From: Sediminimonas sp.
GTDB lineage: Bacteria > Pseudomonadota > Alphaproteobacteria > Rhodobacterales > Rhodobacteraceae
Reading direction: 5' to 3'
Length of the DNA: 52,771 bases
Assembly (NCBI RefSeq): GCF_024637375.1
Contig: NZ_JAGXFK010000061.1
Span: 1-52,771 of the forward strand
Shown: positions 34,761 through 42,830 of the stretch, piece by piece
Position numbering within the stretch: the first letter of the stretch is position 1
How the letters are laid out: the number at the start of each line of letters is the position of its first letter
Translations under genes and position numbers: made by a program
Notes under the pieces: generated by a model
The model's input: only the letters and a program-made list of their open reading frames with translations
What the model was told of the DNA's origin: nothing
The model's database searches: none

Positions 34761-34883
34761 ATGTTCGACCAAATCAAGACGAGCTTTGCGCGGTCTCGCG
34801 ACACCCTGGCCGGCGACGCGGCGGGGGTTGTCGCGTTGATGGTCACACTGGTTGTCGGGCTTCACCTGCCCGGTGCTTTCTGA
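34761..34883 (+). CDS. 40-aa single-pass membrane peptide behind a LexA-type box
   Basis: A short ORF with an excellent ribosome binding site (GGAGG, 7 nt spacing). The N-terminal part is charged and amphipathic (MFDQIKTSFARSRDTLAGD). One membrane helix follows (AGVVALMVTLVVGL) and the tail is HLPGAF. The upstream GTTC-N7-GTTC suggests SOS induction, and it lies directly behind ligA-recG. In Caulobacter, the 29-aa SOS-induced SidA blocks division at the inner membrane; size, topology and control are alike here, but no sequence similarity is claimed. An alternative is a constitutive small membrane protein with a chance box. Confidence 0.68.
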   Translation: MFDQIKTSFARSRDTLAGDAAGVVALMVTLVVGLHLPGAF

Positions 34884-35025
34884 GAACCGATCTTTCCGAT
34901 TTCTGCCTGCGACTCCCGTGGCGGCGTGTATCGGTCGGCCATCCTCTGTCCCGGATGATGCTGAGCTGCGAACACCGCCTGCCTTGCCGTGTTGCCGCGC
35001 CGCGCACCGCGGGATCGCCACCTTG
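34884..35025. other. gap after the 40-aa peptide gene
   Basis: This stretch shows no ORF with a ribosome binding site on either strand. With the two preceding features and the terminator it makes up the 431-bp gap between recG and the NifU-like gene. Confidence 0.5.
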
Positions 35026-35062
35026 ACGCCGCCGCCCCGACCGGGCGCGCGGCGTTCTTTTT
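35026..35062 (+). terminator. intrinsic terminator
   Basis: ACGCCGC (35026-35032) pairs with GCGGCGT (35049-35055), with a further CGCC/GGCG pairing inside, followed by TCTTTTTT. It closes the transcript that carries the 40-aa gene. Confidence 0.75.
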
Positions 35063-35086
35063 TCCAGTACTCGGGTTTTCCGGGCG

Positions 35087-35539
35087 TCAGGCGGTTTGAG
35101 CGGTCTCGGCGTGTTCCATTGCCTCTGCCAGGGCTTCGAGCGTCAGCATGATCGATGCGTGGCGGTTCTTGTAGTCGCGCGCCGGGCGCAGCACCTCCAG
35201 CCCGTCGAAGGGCGCCGGCGGGGTTGGCCCGTCGTTTTTCAGCATTGCCTTGAGCGCGTCGCGCGCCGCCTCGATCTGGGCGCGGGTACAGCCGATCGCC
35301 GCCGCCCCGGCCACCGCGGCCGAGGCCTGGCCCAAGGCGCAGGCTTTCACATCCATCCCAAGATCGGCCAGCCGATCGCCATCCATCGCCACATCCACCG
35401 TCACCGTCGAGCCACACAGCGGCGCCCGGCGCCGCACCGTGGCATCGGGCGCCTCCAGCCGCTCGGTATGCGGGATGTCGGCGGCCAACGCGAGGATGCG
35501 TTGCGAATATAGCTTGATCAGGTCGTCGTTGGCACTCAT
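35087..35539 (-). CDS. NifU/IscU-like iron-sulfur scaffold protein
   Basis: 150-aa protein with the IscU N-terminal fold: residues 5-20 (DDLIKLYSQRILALAA), then the three cluster-ligating cysteines APLCGSTV (42), KACALGQAS (68) and IGCTRAQ (84). Such proteins assemble or carry Fe-S clusters; MnmA-type tRNA thiolation and other local enzymes do not prove a partner. The ATG at 35539 has AAGGGAAAG 3 nt upstream. The C terminus is extended (AEAMEHAETAQTA). It is divergent from hisI. Confidence 0.88.
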   Translation of the reverse strand: MSANDDLIKLYSQRILALAADIPHTERLEAPDATVRRRAPLCGSTVTVDVAMDGDRLADLGMDVKACALGQASAAVAGAAAIGCTRAQIEAARDALKAMLKNDGPTPPAPFDGLEVLRPARDYKNRHASIMLTLEALAEAMEHAETAQTA

Positions 35540-35605
35540 GGCTTTCCCTTTGGCATCCTGTCCCATAAATAGGATGCGCTTTCCCGGATGCAAAAGGTTT
35601 TTGCC

Positions 35606-35965
35606 ATGCCCTTCGACCCTGAAACGCTTCGGTTCGACGCCAACGGGCTGATGCCCGCCATCGCCCAGGACGCGGCCAGCGGCGAGGTTCTGATGATGGC
35701 GTGGATGTCGGCCGATGCGATCCGCCGCACGCTGGAAACCGGGCGCGTGACATACTGGTCGCGTTCGCGCGCCACGCTTTGGGTCAAGGGCGAAAGCAGC
35801 GGCCATGTGCAGGAGCTGGTCGAGATGCGCATCGACTGCGACCGCGACTGCCTGCTTGTGCTGGTCAACCAGCATGGGCCGGCCTGTCACACCAACCGGC
35901 GCAGTTGTTTCTTCACCGCGCTGCGCGGCGGGCGCGAGGTGGAGATCATGGCGCCCGAGGGATGA
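35606..35965 (+). CDS. hisI: phosphoribosyl-AMP cyclohydrolase
   Basis: 119-aa HisI, the third step of histidine synthesis. It is the stand-alone form without HisE. TYWSRSRATLWVKGESSGH is the substrate loop. The zinc ligands are CDRDC (78-82), HGPACHTN (94) and SCFF (101). The ATG at 35606 with AAAAGG upstream is preferred; an ATG at 35588 would add six residues. No other his gene is near. Confidence 0.95.
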   Translation: MPFDPETLRFDANGLMPAIAQDAASGEVLMMAWMSADAIRRTLETGRVTYWSRSRATLWVKGESSGHVQELVEMRIDCDRDCLLVLVNQHGPACHTNRRSCFFTALRGGREVEIMAPEG

Positions 35966-35991
35966 ATGGCCCTTGCGGGCCATGCCTTCGG

Positions 35992-36016
35992 CGAGGATAT
36001 TTTGGGCCAGAAGAAA
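35992..36016 (+). repeat. possible dispersed intergenic element
   Basis: GAGGATATTTTGGGCCAGAA lies just before the stop of gluQ and after hisI. It resembles GGAGTATTTTGGGAAAGATG on the minus strand at 9293-9312, sharing the ATTTTGGG core with purine-rich flanks. Two copies in 53 kb hint at a genome-wide gene-end element. Confidence 0.4.
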
Positions 36017-36022
36017 CCGCGG

Positions 36023-36925
36023 TCAGAGGCCCACAAGGCGCCGGATATCCGCCTGGCTGGCCCCCTGGTCGCGATAGGTGGCGATGGCGCGGGCGTCGTC
36101 GCGCTTGGCCAGCCGCTGGCCGGCATCGTCGCGGATCAGGCGATGGTGATGATAGACCGGCGTCGGCAGGTCCAACAGGCGTTGCAGAATGACGTGAATC
36201 GCCGTTGCCTCGTACAGATCGCGGCCGCGCGTGACATGGGTGATGCCCTGCGTGGCATCGTCGAGGACCACCGACAAATGATAGGATGAGCCCATGTCGC
36301 GACGCGCCAGCACCACGTCGCCGATGGTTTTAATCGCCTGGTCGTGACCGATGGTGACGCGGCGGGCCGACCCGTCACCGGTTTCGGTGAAATGCAGCGG
36401 CGCGGCAAAAGGACGCCGCGCGATGGCGTCCAGCGCGGCGCGCATGTCGAGGCGCAGCGCGGCATCCTGCGGCAGCGGGTCGGGGACAAACCGCGCCCGC
36501 GCCCGGCGACAGGTGCCGGGATAGATCACCCCGTCGGGGCCATGCGGCGGCGTGCCCTCGTGCGGGGCACTGGCAGCCTGCTGAATATCGCGGCGGGTGC
36601 AGGTGCAAGGGTAGACGAGGTCGGCCGCCCAAAGCTGCTCGAGCGCGGCGCGATATCGCTGCAGGTTGTCGGATTGTCGCATGACCGGCTCGGGCCACCA
36701 CAGGCCCAGCCAGCGCAGGTCGTCGTATATCCGTGCCTCCCAGTGGGCGCGGGCGCGGGACTGGTCGATGTCCTCGATCCGCAACAGAAAGTCGCCGCCG
36801 GCTTCGACCGCCATGTCCCACGCCACCAGCGCCGCATAGGCATGGCCCAGGTGCAGCGGCCCCGTCGGAGAGGGCGCAAACCTGGTAATAGTTTTTTTAT
36901 CAGGGTCTTGCGCACCATTGTTCAT
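36023..36925 (-). CDS. gluQ: glutamyl-Q tRNA(Asp) synthetase
   Basis: 300-aa truncated GluRS-like enzyme that glutamylates the queuosine of tRNA-Asp. RFAPSPTGPLHLGHAYAALV carries the HIGH motif (25-28). The zinc ligands are PCTCTRRD (107, 109), Tyr 135 and Cys 139 in IYPGTCRRA. A degenerate KMSKS (QRLAKRDDA) is near the C terminus. The anticodon-binding half of GluRS is absent, as expected. trmFO ends 7 nt before the gluQ coding limit on the same strand, so the two probably form an operon. Confidence 0.95.
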   Translation of the reverse strand: MNNGAQDPDKKTITRFAPSPTGPLHLGHAYAALVAWDMAVEAGGDFLLRIEDIDQSRARAHWEARIYDDLRWLGLWWPEPVMRQSDNLQRYRAALEQLWAADLVYPCTCTRRDIQQAASAPHEGTPPHGPDGVIYPGTCRRARARFVPDPLPQDAALRLDMRAALDAIARRPFAAPLHFTETGDGSARRVTIGHDQAIKTIGDVVLARRDMGSSYHLSVVLDDATQGITHVTRGRDLYEATAIHVILQRLLDLPTPVYHHHRLIRDDAGQRLAKRDDARAIATYRDQGASQADIRRLVGL

Positions 36926-36932
36926 GTTGAAA

Positions 36933-38294
36933 TCAGGTGCCCGCGGGCACGGTTTCCTGCGCGGTCAGCCAATCGGCCCATGCCGCCTTGGCGCGATCGG
37001 TGTAGGCCTTGTAGCGATCCTTGCGCCCGCGGCGCCCGGGCTTGAGCCCCTCGACGGGGCGGAACAACCCGAAATTGACGTTCATCGGCTGGAAACTGCG
37101 CGCCTCGGCGCCGCCGGTTATGTGGTTGACCAGCGCGCCCATGGCGCTGTCGGCGGGCGGCGCGGGCAAGGCGGTGCCAGTAATCTCGGCCGCGGCGAGC
37201 CGCCCGGCCAGGAGCCCCATCGCGGCGCTTTCGACATACCCCTCGACCCCGGTGATCTGCCCGGCGAAGCGGATGTTCGGGCGGCGACGCAACCGCATCT
37301 GCGCGTCCAGCAGTGTGGGCGCATTGATGAAGGTATTGCGGTGAATCCCGCCCAGGCGCGCAAAACGGGCATTTTCAAGCCCAGGAATCATACGAAAAAC
37401 ATCAACTTGGGCGCCATACTTCATCTTTGTCTGGAAGCCCACGATGTTGTAGAGCGTACCGAGCGCGTTGTCGCGCCTGAGCTGCACGACCGCGTGTGGC
37501 TTTACATCCGGCGCGTGCGGGTTGGTCAGGCCGACCGGCTTCATCGGGCCGTGGCGCAGGGTTTCGCGACCGCGTTCGGCCATCACTTCGATGGGCAGGC
37601 AGCCATCGAAATAGGGTGCGTCCTCGCCATCGTGGAACTCGGTCTTGTCGGCTGCCAGAAGGGCGTCGATGAAGGCCTCGTAATCGTCGCGCGTCATCGG
37701 GCAGTTGAGATAGGCGCGCTGCTCGTCCTCGGTGTCGCCCTTGTCATAGCGCGATTGCATCCACGCGGTGCTCATGTCGATGCTGTCGGCGTGCACGATG
37801 GGCGCGATGGCATCGAAAAAGGCCAGCGCATCGCGCCCGGTTTCGGCGGCAATCGCGGCACCCAGCCCCTGCGAGGTAAGGGGCCCCGTCGCCACGATCC
37901 AGTGGCCGCTGTCGGGCAGGGCGGTGATTTCGCCATGCTCGACGGTCACGTTTGGGTGGGCGCGCAGGGTGGCGGTGACGGTTTCGGAGAACGGGTCCCG
38001 GTCGACGGCCAGGGCGCCGCCGGCCGGCAGGCGGTGGCGGTCGGCGCTGTGCATGATCAGGCTGTCGGCGGCGCGCATTTCCCAATGCAGCAAGCCGACG
38101 GCGTTCTGTTCATCGTCGTCCGAGCGGAACGAGTTGGAGCAGACCATCTCGGCCAGATTGCCGGTGTGGTGCGCGAAGGTGCCCACCTCGGGGCGCATTT
38201 CGTGGATGACGACGCGCACGCCCATGTTCGCGGCCTGCCAGGCGGCTTCCGACCCGGCCATGCCGCCGCCGATGATATGCAATGTCTTGTCCAT
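36933..38294 (-). CDS. trmFO: methylene-THF tRNA U54 methyltransferase TrmFO
   Basis: 453-aa flavoprotein that makes ribothymidine 54 in tRNA with methylene-tetrahydrofolate as donor. The FAD-binding [18 protein letters not shown] is at the N terminus. [29 protein letters not shown] and the C-terminal [13 protein letters not shown] are family marks. The FAD motif begins at residue 5, so the ATG at 38294 must be the start even though no AGGAG-like site precedes it. Instead, a hairpin touches the start codon. Confidence 0.96.
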   Translation of the reverse strand: MDKTLHIIGGGMAGSEAAWQAANMGVRVVIHEMRPEVGTFAHHTGNLAEMVCSNSFRSDDDEQNAVGLLHWEMRAADSLIMHSADRHRLPAGGALAVDRDPFSETVTATLRAHPNVTVEHGEITALPDSGHWIVATGPLTSQGLGAAIAAETGRDALAFFDAIAPIVHADSIDMSTAWMQSRYDKGDTEDEQRAYLNCPMTRDDYEAFIDALLAADKTEFHDGEDAPYFDGCLPIEVMAERGRETLRHGPMKPVGLTNPHAPDVKPHAVVQLRRDNALGTLYNIVGFQTKMKYGAQVDVFRMIPGLENARFARLGGIHRNTFINAPTLLDAQMRLRRRPNIRFAGQITGVEGYVESAAMGLLAGRLAAAEITGTALPAPPADSAMGALVNHITGGAEARSFQPMNVNFGLFRPVEGLKPGRRGRKDRYKAYTDRAKAAWADWLTAQETVPAGT

Positions 38295-38571
38295 GCGCCC
38301 GATCTAGGACAGATCGGCGCGTTTGGAAAGGGCGCAAGCGAGGGGCGGGGAGGGGTCGAGTGGGTCACCGACTGCCATGCGTGCGGCGGTCAGAGAGAGG
38401 TTGACCAGGAGGGACGTATCTGCCCGGTGACCCACACTCGCTAATGGCGCGGCCATTGCCGCGCCGTGGCATTGATCTAGCACAGGCGAACAGCACGGCA
38501 AAGTGGCAAACATTAACGAATTTGGAAATAATGTGGCCGCGTTCGGGAAACGGCGCCCGATACGGGTGCCG
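38295..38571. other. 277-bp intergenic region with several hairpins
   Basis: Three perfect inverted repeats lie between the minus-strand genes trmFO and the crotonase: CCGATCT/AGATCGG (38299-38317, 5-nt loop), GTGGGTCACCG/CGGTGACCCAC (38360-38370 and 38425-38435) and GGCGCGGC/GCCGCGCC (38446-38465, 4-nt loop). An AT-rich patch is at 38503-38535. No convincing ORF is seen. It could hold terminator and promoter elements or a structured small RNA. Confidence 0.4.
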
Positions 38572-39360
38572 TCACGACTGGTCCCAATCCGGTGGGCGCT
38601 TTTCCAGGAAGGCAGAGATGCCCTCGGCGGTGTCGCGGTAGAGCATGTTTTCAACCATCACCTGCCCGGTATGTTCGTAGGCTTGCGCAACGGGCATTTC
38701 GATCTGCTCGTAGAAGGCGCGTTTGCCGATCCGCACCGCCGCGCCCAGCTTGCCGGCGACCTGTTCGGCAAGGTCGGCGGTTTCCCGGGCCAGGTCGTCG
38801 GTCTCCGCCACGCGGTTGACGAGGCCCAGTTCGCGGGCGCGCTCGGCTTCGACGAACTGGCCGGTGCTCAGCATCTCGAAGGCGTGCTTGGCGGCAATGT
38901 TGCGGCTCAGCGCCACCATCGGGGTCGAACAGAACAGCCCGATATTGACCCCGTTCACGCCGAATCGCGTGCCGGTCGCCGCCACCGCCATGTCGCACGA
39001 CGCGACAAGCTGGCATCCGGCGGCGGCGGCGACGCCGTGGACCTGCGCGATCACCGGCTGCGGCAGCCGCCGGATCGTCAGCATGACCGATGTGCAGCGG
39101 TCGAAAAGATCCTTGAAATAGGCGCGTCCGCCATCCTCGGCCTGGCGCCCGGCGGTCATTTCCTTCAGGTCATGGCCGGCACAAAACGCCTTGCCCGCAC
39201 CCGACAGGGTGATTGCGCGAATGCCGGGCTCTTCGGCCAGGCGATCGAATTCCCCTTGCAGCGCCGCCAGCATCGCGTCCGACAGCGCATTCAGCTTGTC
39301 GGGCGCGTTCATGCGCAGGTGAGCCACCGCGCCTGTGTCGTGACGTTCCAGCAGTGCCAT
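38572..39360 (-). CDS. ECHDC3-like enoyl-CoA hydratase/isomerase family protein
   Basis: 262-aa crotonase-fold protein. The CoA-binding and oxyanion segments SGAGKAFCAGHDLKEM and GVAAAAGCQLVASCDMAVA are present. The two catalytic glutamates of true hydratases are not: the first position is Gln (GCQLVAS) and the second segment reads VNGVNIGLFCSTPM. This pattern is that of ECHDC3-type proteins, whose reaction is uncertain. The ATG at 39360 has GGAGG 5 nt upstream. It is divergent, 58 bp apart, from a thioesterase gene, which suggests a shared role in acyl-CoA handling. Confidence 0.9.
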   Translation of the reverse strand: MALLERHDTGAVAHLRMNAPDKLNALSDAMLAALQGEFDRLAEEPGIRAITLSGAGKAFCAGHDLKEMTAGRQAEDGGRAYFKDLFDRCTSVMLTIRRLPQPVIAQVHGVAAAAGCQLVASCDMAVAATGTRFGVNGVNIGLFCSTPMVALSRNIAAKHAFEMLSTGQFVEAERARELGLVNRVAETDDLARETADLAEQVAGKLGAAVRIGKRAFYEQIEMPVAQAYEHTGQVMVENMLYRDTAEGISAFLEKRPPDWDQS

Positions 39361-39418
39361 CTTGTCCTCCAATCGATTTGCGGCCAACTCTAGGCCCAAG
39401 TGACAGGAGAGGACAAGC

Positions 39419-39841
39419 ATGCCATTGGAAATGACCATCGACGCGCTGCACGACTTCATGGCCGAACAGTTCCCGCAAGTGGCGCAGGATTTCACCATCG
39501 AGCGACTGGACGAGGATGGTGTGCGCGTGCGGCTCAACGTGGCCGAACGCCACCTGCGCCCCGGCGGCACCGTGTCGGGGCCGTCGATGTTCGCGCTGGC
39601 CGACGTGGCGGTGTACCTCGCGGTGCTTGGCCGGATCGGGCCGAAGGCGCTGGCGGTGACCACCAATTGCAGCCTCGATTTCATGCGCAAGCCGGCGGCC
39701 GGGGCCGACCTGGTGGCCGAGTGCCGGTTGCTGAAACTGGGCCGGGTGCTGGCCGTGGGCGACGTGCTGATCCATTCCGAAGGCTCCGCGCAGCCGGTGG
39801 CGCGCGCCACGATGACCTACTCGATCCCGCCGGAACGGTGA
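39419..39841 (+). CDS. PaaI-family hotdog thioesterase
   Basis: 140-aa single hotdog domain of the PaaI type: RLNVAERHLRPGGTVSGPSM, MFALADVAVYLAVLGRIG and TTNCSLDFMRKPAAGADLVA. Such proteins hydrolyse small acyl- or aryl-CoA thioesters in the cytosol. AGGAGAGGA precedes the ATG. It is divergent from the crotonase-like gene. The actual substrate is unknown. Confidence 0.87.
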   Translation: MPLEMTIDALHDFMAEQFPQVAQDFTIERLDEDGVRVRLNVAERHLRPGGTVSGPSMFALADVAVYLAVLGRIGPKALAVTTNCSLDFMRKPAAGADLVAECRLLKLGRVLAVGDVLIHSEGSAQPVARATMTYSIPPER

Positions 39842-39934
39842 CAGCGCAGGCGGATGGTCGAGGGAAATATGGGGTAAAATATTACCTATTTTGTAAGATA
39901 CTGAAAATGCGAAATTAATCGCGCCTTGCCGCTC

Positions 39935-39962
39935 TTGACTGTGGGCCACAGGGGTCTATAAC
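39935..39962 (+). promoter_or_regulatory. promoter of rplM-rpsI
   Basis: TTGACT (39935-39940), a 16-bp spacer and TATAAC (39957-39962) form a good sigma-70-type promoter 65 bp before rplM. The roughly 60-nt leader is GC-rich (GGGGCCGCGCCGCGCGCC) and could fold. Confidence 0.7.
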
Positions 39963-40027
39963 CGCGCCATCGAACACATGGGGCCGCGCCGCGCGCCGCC
40001 TTCGGAAAACAAGGGAATCGACCCGCG

Positions 40028-40495
40028 ATGAAAACCTATTCTGCGACTCCGGCAGACATCGACAAGAAATGGATCCTGATCGACGCGGAAGGCGTCGTTT
40101 TGGGCCGGCTCGCGTCGATCGTCGCCATGCGCCTGCGCGGCAAGCACAAGCCGCAATTCACGCCTCATATGGACACCGGTGACAACGTCATCATCATCAA
40201 CGCCGACAAGGTGCAGATGACCGGAAAAAAGCGCACCGACAAGACCTATTACTGGCACACCGGCCACCCCGGCGGGATCAAGCAGCGCAGCGCCGAGCAG
40301 ATCCTCGAAGGCGCCCACCCCGAGCGCGTCGTCACCCAGGCCGTCAAGCGCATGCTTCCGGGCAACCGCCTGTCGCGCCAGTTGATGACAAACCTGCGCG
40401 TCTATGCCGGCGCCGAGCACCCGCACGAGGCGCAACAGCCCGATCTGCTGGACGTCAAGACCATGAACTCCAAGAACACGAGGGTTGCGAAATAA
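40028..40495 (+). CDS. rplM: 50S ribosomal protein L13
   Basis: 155-aa L13. [49 protein letters not shown] and [14 protein letters not shown] are all family signatures. AAGGGAA lies 10 nt before the ATG. It is followed by rpsI, the universal pair, with a one-base overlap (TAATG). Confidence 0.98.
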   Translation: MKTYSATPADIDKKWILIDAEGVVLGRLASIVAMRLRGKHKPQFTPHMDTGDNVIIINADKVQMTGKKRTDKTYYWHTGHPGGIKQRSAEQILEGAHPERVVTQAVKRMLPGNRLSRQLMTNLRVYAGAEHPHEAQQPDLLDVKTMNSKNTRVAK

Positions 40496-40986
40496 TGGCC
40501 GACCAAATCAACTCGCTCGAAGAGCTGGGCACCGCCGCCGTCGCAACCGCGGCTCCCGAAGAGGCCGAATCAATCCCCCGCGAGCCGGTCCGCGACAAGC
40601 TGGGCCGCTCCTACGCCACCGGCAAGCGCAAGGACGCGGTGGCACGGGTCTGGGTCAAGCCCGGATCGGGCAAGGTGACCGTCAACGGCAACGACATCAG
40701 CGCCTATTTCGCGCGCCCGGTGCTGCAGATGATCCTGCGCCAGCCCTTCACGGTGGCCGGGGTCGAGGACCAGTTCGATGTCATGGCCACCGTCAAGGGC
40801 GGCGGGCTTTCGGGCCAGGCCGGCGCTGTCAAGCACGGCATCTCCAAGGCGTTGCAGCTTTGTGATCCCAGCCTGCGCCCGGCGCTCAAGGCCGCGGGCT
40901 TCCTGACCCGCGACGCGCGCGTGGTCGAACGCAAGAAGTACGGCCGCGCCAAGGCGCGCCGCAGCTTCCAGTTCTCCAAGCGCTGA
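40495..40986 (+). CDS. rpsI: 30S ribosomal protein S9
   Basis: 163-aa S9. The body ([20 protein letters not shown] to the end) is conserved. The C terminus [10 protein letters not shown] reaches the P-site tRNA. An acidic N-terminal extension of about 40 residues ([18 protein letters not shown]) is typical of Rhodobacterales. It is translationally coupled to rplM. Confidence 0.98.
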   Translation: MADQINSLEELGTAAVATAAPEEAESIPREPVRDKLGRSYATGKRKDAVARVWVKPGSGKVTVNGNDISAYFARPVLQMILRQPFTVAGVEDQFDVMATVKGGGLSGQAGAVKHGISKALQLCDPSLRPALKAAGFLTRDARVVERKKYGRAKARRSFQFSKR

Positions 40987-41009
40987 TCGTCTGCACAACA
41001 GGAAACCAT

Positions 41010-41034
41010 GGGCCGCCCTTCGGGGCGGCCCTTT
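41010..41034 (+). terminator. intrinsic terminator of rplM-rpsI
   Basis: GGGCCGCC (41010-41017) and GGCGGCCC (41024-41031) form a perfect stem with a 6-nt loop, followed by TTTCG. Confidence 0.85.
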
Positions 41035-41103
41035 CGCGTCAAAGCCTCGGCGCCGGGTTCCGCCGGAGGCACGCGGCGCCCCTGGCGCCGCCAGGAATAG
41101 TGA

Positions 41104-41119
41104 AACGCCGCAAGGCGTT
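41104..41119 (-). terminator. hairpin after the TetR gene
   Basis: On the minus strand, AACGCC-TTGC-GGCGTT is a perfect 6-bp stem followed by TCACTATT, 20 nt after the TetR stop. A weak terminator. Confidence 0.5.
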
Positions 41120-41138
41120 GCCGATGGATCAGGTGCGC

Positions 41139-41762
41139 TCAGGTGCCGTCGTCGGGGCCAATCAGGCCCAGCCCGCGCAGGTAGATGCCGATCCCGGTTT
41201 CCAGCAGATCCTCGGCGGGGAAAGGGCTGGCGCGGCCCGGCGAATTGCGCGCGAAAAGCTCGACCACGCCGTGGCTCATCGCCCAGATATGGGCCGAGAA
41301 CATCGCCGCCGGCGGGCGGCGGGCTTCGGGGATGTGCTGGCTAAGGTCGCGGGCGGCGCGCTCCAGCACATCCCGCGCGCGGCCTGCGGCGGCGGCCAGC
41401 TCGGGCGAGCGGTTGACCGAGATACCGCTCTCGAACATGGCGATGTAGTGGCCGGGATACTTGCGCGCGAAGGCAAGGTAGGCGCGGCCCGTCGCCTCGA
41501 AGGCGGCCAGCGCCGAGGGCTGGCCGCTGTCATAGGCGTACTGCATCACATCGGCGAAAATGGCGTAGCCCTGGCGTGCCGACTCGGCGATCATGTCCTC
41601 GCGGCCGTCGAAATGGCGATACACCGCCGCCGGGGTCACCCCGGCCTGCTTGGCGGCTTCCGATACGGTGAACCCGGCCGGGCCCCGCGCCACGATCAGG
41701 TCAAGCGCGGCCTCGACCAGCGCCTGGCGCAGGTTGCCGTGGTGGTAGCCGCGCTTACCCAT
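41139..41762 (-). CDS. TetR-family transcriptional regulator
   Basis: 207-aa regulator. The N-terminal helix-turn-helix ([20 protein letters not shown], then [20 protein letters not shown]) is standard. The ligand domain carries the TetR_C_33-like WHG pattern ([20 protein letters not shown]). The ATG at 41762 overlaps the 3' end of ppk2 by 8 nt (GGATGGGTAA), so the two are translationally coupled. Coupling suggests that it controls its own operon or a linked lipid or polyphosphate function; the ligand is unknown. Confidence 0.9.
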   Translation of the reverse strand: MGKRGYHHGNLRQALVEAALDLIVARGPAGFTVSEAAKQAGVTPAAVYRHFDGREDMIAESARQGYAIFADVMQYAYDSGQPSALAAFEATGRAYLAFARKYPGHYIAMFESGISVNRSPELAAAAGRARDVLERAARDLSQHIPEARRPPAAMFSAHIWAMSHGVVELFARNSPGRASPFPAEDLLETGIGIYLRGLGLIGPDDGT

Positions 41763-42624
41763 CCCAGATCTCGGGCCCCCCGCAGACACGGCTGTCGGCG
41801 GTTCCCACTGCCTCCGGGTCCTTGCCGGCGTAGTCGATGTGGCTCAGCACGTGGCGCAATGCCTCGATCCGGGCGCGGCGCTTGTCATCGGAGCGGATCA
41901 CCGTCCACGGCGCGTCGACGGTGTGGCTGAAGGTAAGCGTTTCACCGATGGCGGTGGTGTAGGCATCCCATTTCTTCAGGCCTTCCACGTCTATCCAGCT
42001 GAGTTTCCATTGTTTGAGAGGGCTTCTCTCGCGCTCGAGAAAGCGCCGCAACTGCTCGGCGCGGCTGACATTGAGCCAGAACTTGAACAGGTGAATGCCC
42101 TCTTGTACCAGCATCCGTTCGAAATCGGTTACCTGGTGGAAGAAATGGGTGCGTTCGGCCTCGGTGCAGAAGTCGAAAACCTTTTCCACGACCCCGCGGT
42201 TGTACCATGAGCGGTCGTAGAACACGATCTCGCCCCCCGCGGGCAGATGGGCGATATAGCGTTGGAAATACCACTGGGTGTTTTCGGCGCCCGAGGGAGC
42301 ATTGAGCGCCACGAGGCGCGCCCCGCGCGGGTTGAGGTGTTCGCGAAAGCGTCTGATCGTGCCGCCCTTGCCGGCGGCATCGCGGCCCTCGAAGACGAGG
42401 GCAAAGCGCCGACCGGTTTGCCTCGACCACGCCTGCAGCTTGCTCAGCTCGATCTGGAGGCGCTCAAGTTGCGCTTCATACTGCGCGCGTGGCAGGCGTT
42501 CGGAGTGCGGATAGGCCGGGTCGAGGATATCGTCCTTTTCGGCCCGCTTGATTGCGCCGCGGACGTCTTCCGGCGCCTCCCGCTCGAAAAACCTGGTGAT
42601 CGCGCCGTCGAATGGAAGCTGCAT
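41755..42624 (-). CDS. ppk2: polyphosphate kinase 2
   Basis: 288-aa PPK2 that moves phosphate between polyphosphate and nucleoside diphosphates. Walker [10 protein letters not shown] is at 80-88 and the Walker B/lid motif YDRSWYNRG at 136-144. [17 protein letters not shown] and [15 protein letters not shown] follow. The ATG at 42624 has AGGAGA 6 nt upstream; upstream residues are Arg-rich and not family-like. It is followed by the overlapping TetR gene. Confidence 0.95.
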   Translation of the reverse strand: MQLPFDGAITRFFEREAPEDVRGAIKRAEKDDILDPAYPHSERLPRAQYEAQLERLQIELSKLQAWSRQTGRRFALVFEGRDAAGKGGTIRRFREHLNPRGARLVALNAPSGAENTQWYFQRYIAHLPAGGEIVFYDRSWYNRGVVEKVFDFCTEAERTHFFHQVTDFERMLVQEGIHLFKFWLNVSRAEQLRRFLERERSPLKQWKLSWIDVEGLKKWDAYTTAIGETLTFSHTVDAPWTVIRSDDKRRARIEALRHVLSHIDYAGKDPEAVGTADSRVCGGPEIWDG

Positions 42625-42670
42625 GGGCGTCTCCTGTCTGGCGCCACTATGGCGGCTCAGCGCGCGGCGT

Positions 42671-42829
42671 TCAATCCGGCGCGGGCGGCGGCGCCTGCGG
42701 CGCGAAGATTTCGGAGATGCTGGCCTGGACATGGCGCGCGGGCGTCCGCGCCGAAAGCACCGGCACCACCAGCGTGCTGGCTTGCGCCAATCCGGTCAGC
42801 GCCGCCGATGTGGTGAGCGTCGCGATCAT
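42671..42829 (-). CDS. possible 52-aa peptide after metA
   Basis: A short ORF begins 1 nt after the metA stop (TGA-G-ATG), an arrangement typical of translational coupling. The N terminus is mildly hydrophobic and signal-like ([18 protein letters not shown], then TLVVPVLSA). The remainder is Pro/Ala-rich and ends [10 protein letters not shown]. Codon third positions are GC-rich as in real genes of this genome. No family is recognised, and it may be a chance ORF in the 206-bp gap before ppk2. Confidence 0.4.
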   Translation of the reverse strand: MIATLTTSAALTGLAQASTLVVPVLSARTPARHVQASISEIFAPQAPPPAPD

Positions 42830-42830
42830 C

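Noticed and set aside
38503-39393. 296-aa plus-strand ORF starting MANINEFGNN
   Set aside because: Most of it is antisense to the crotonase gene; the first residues lie in the AT-rich gap but have no ribosome binding site.
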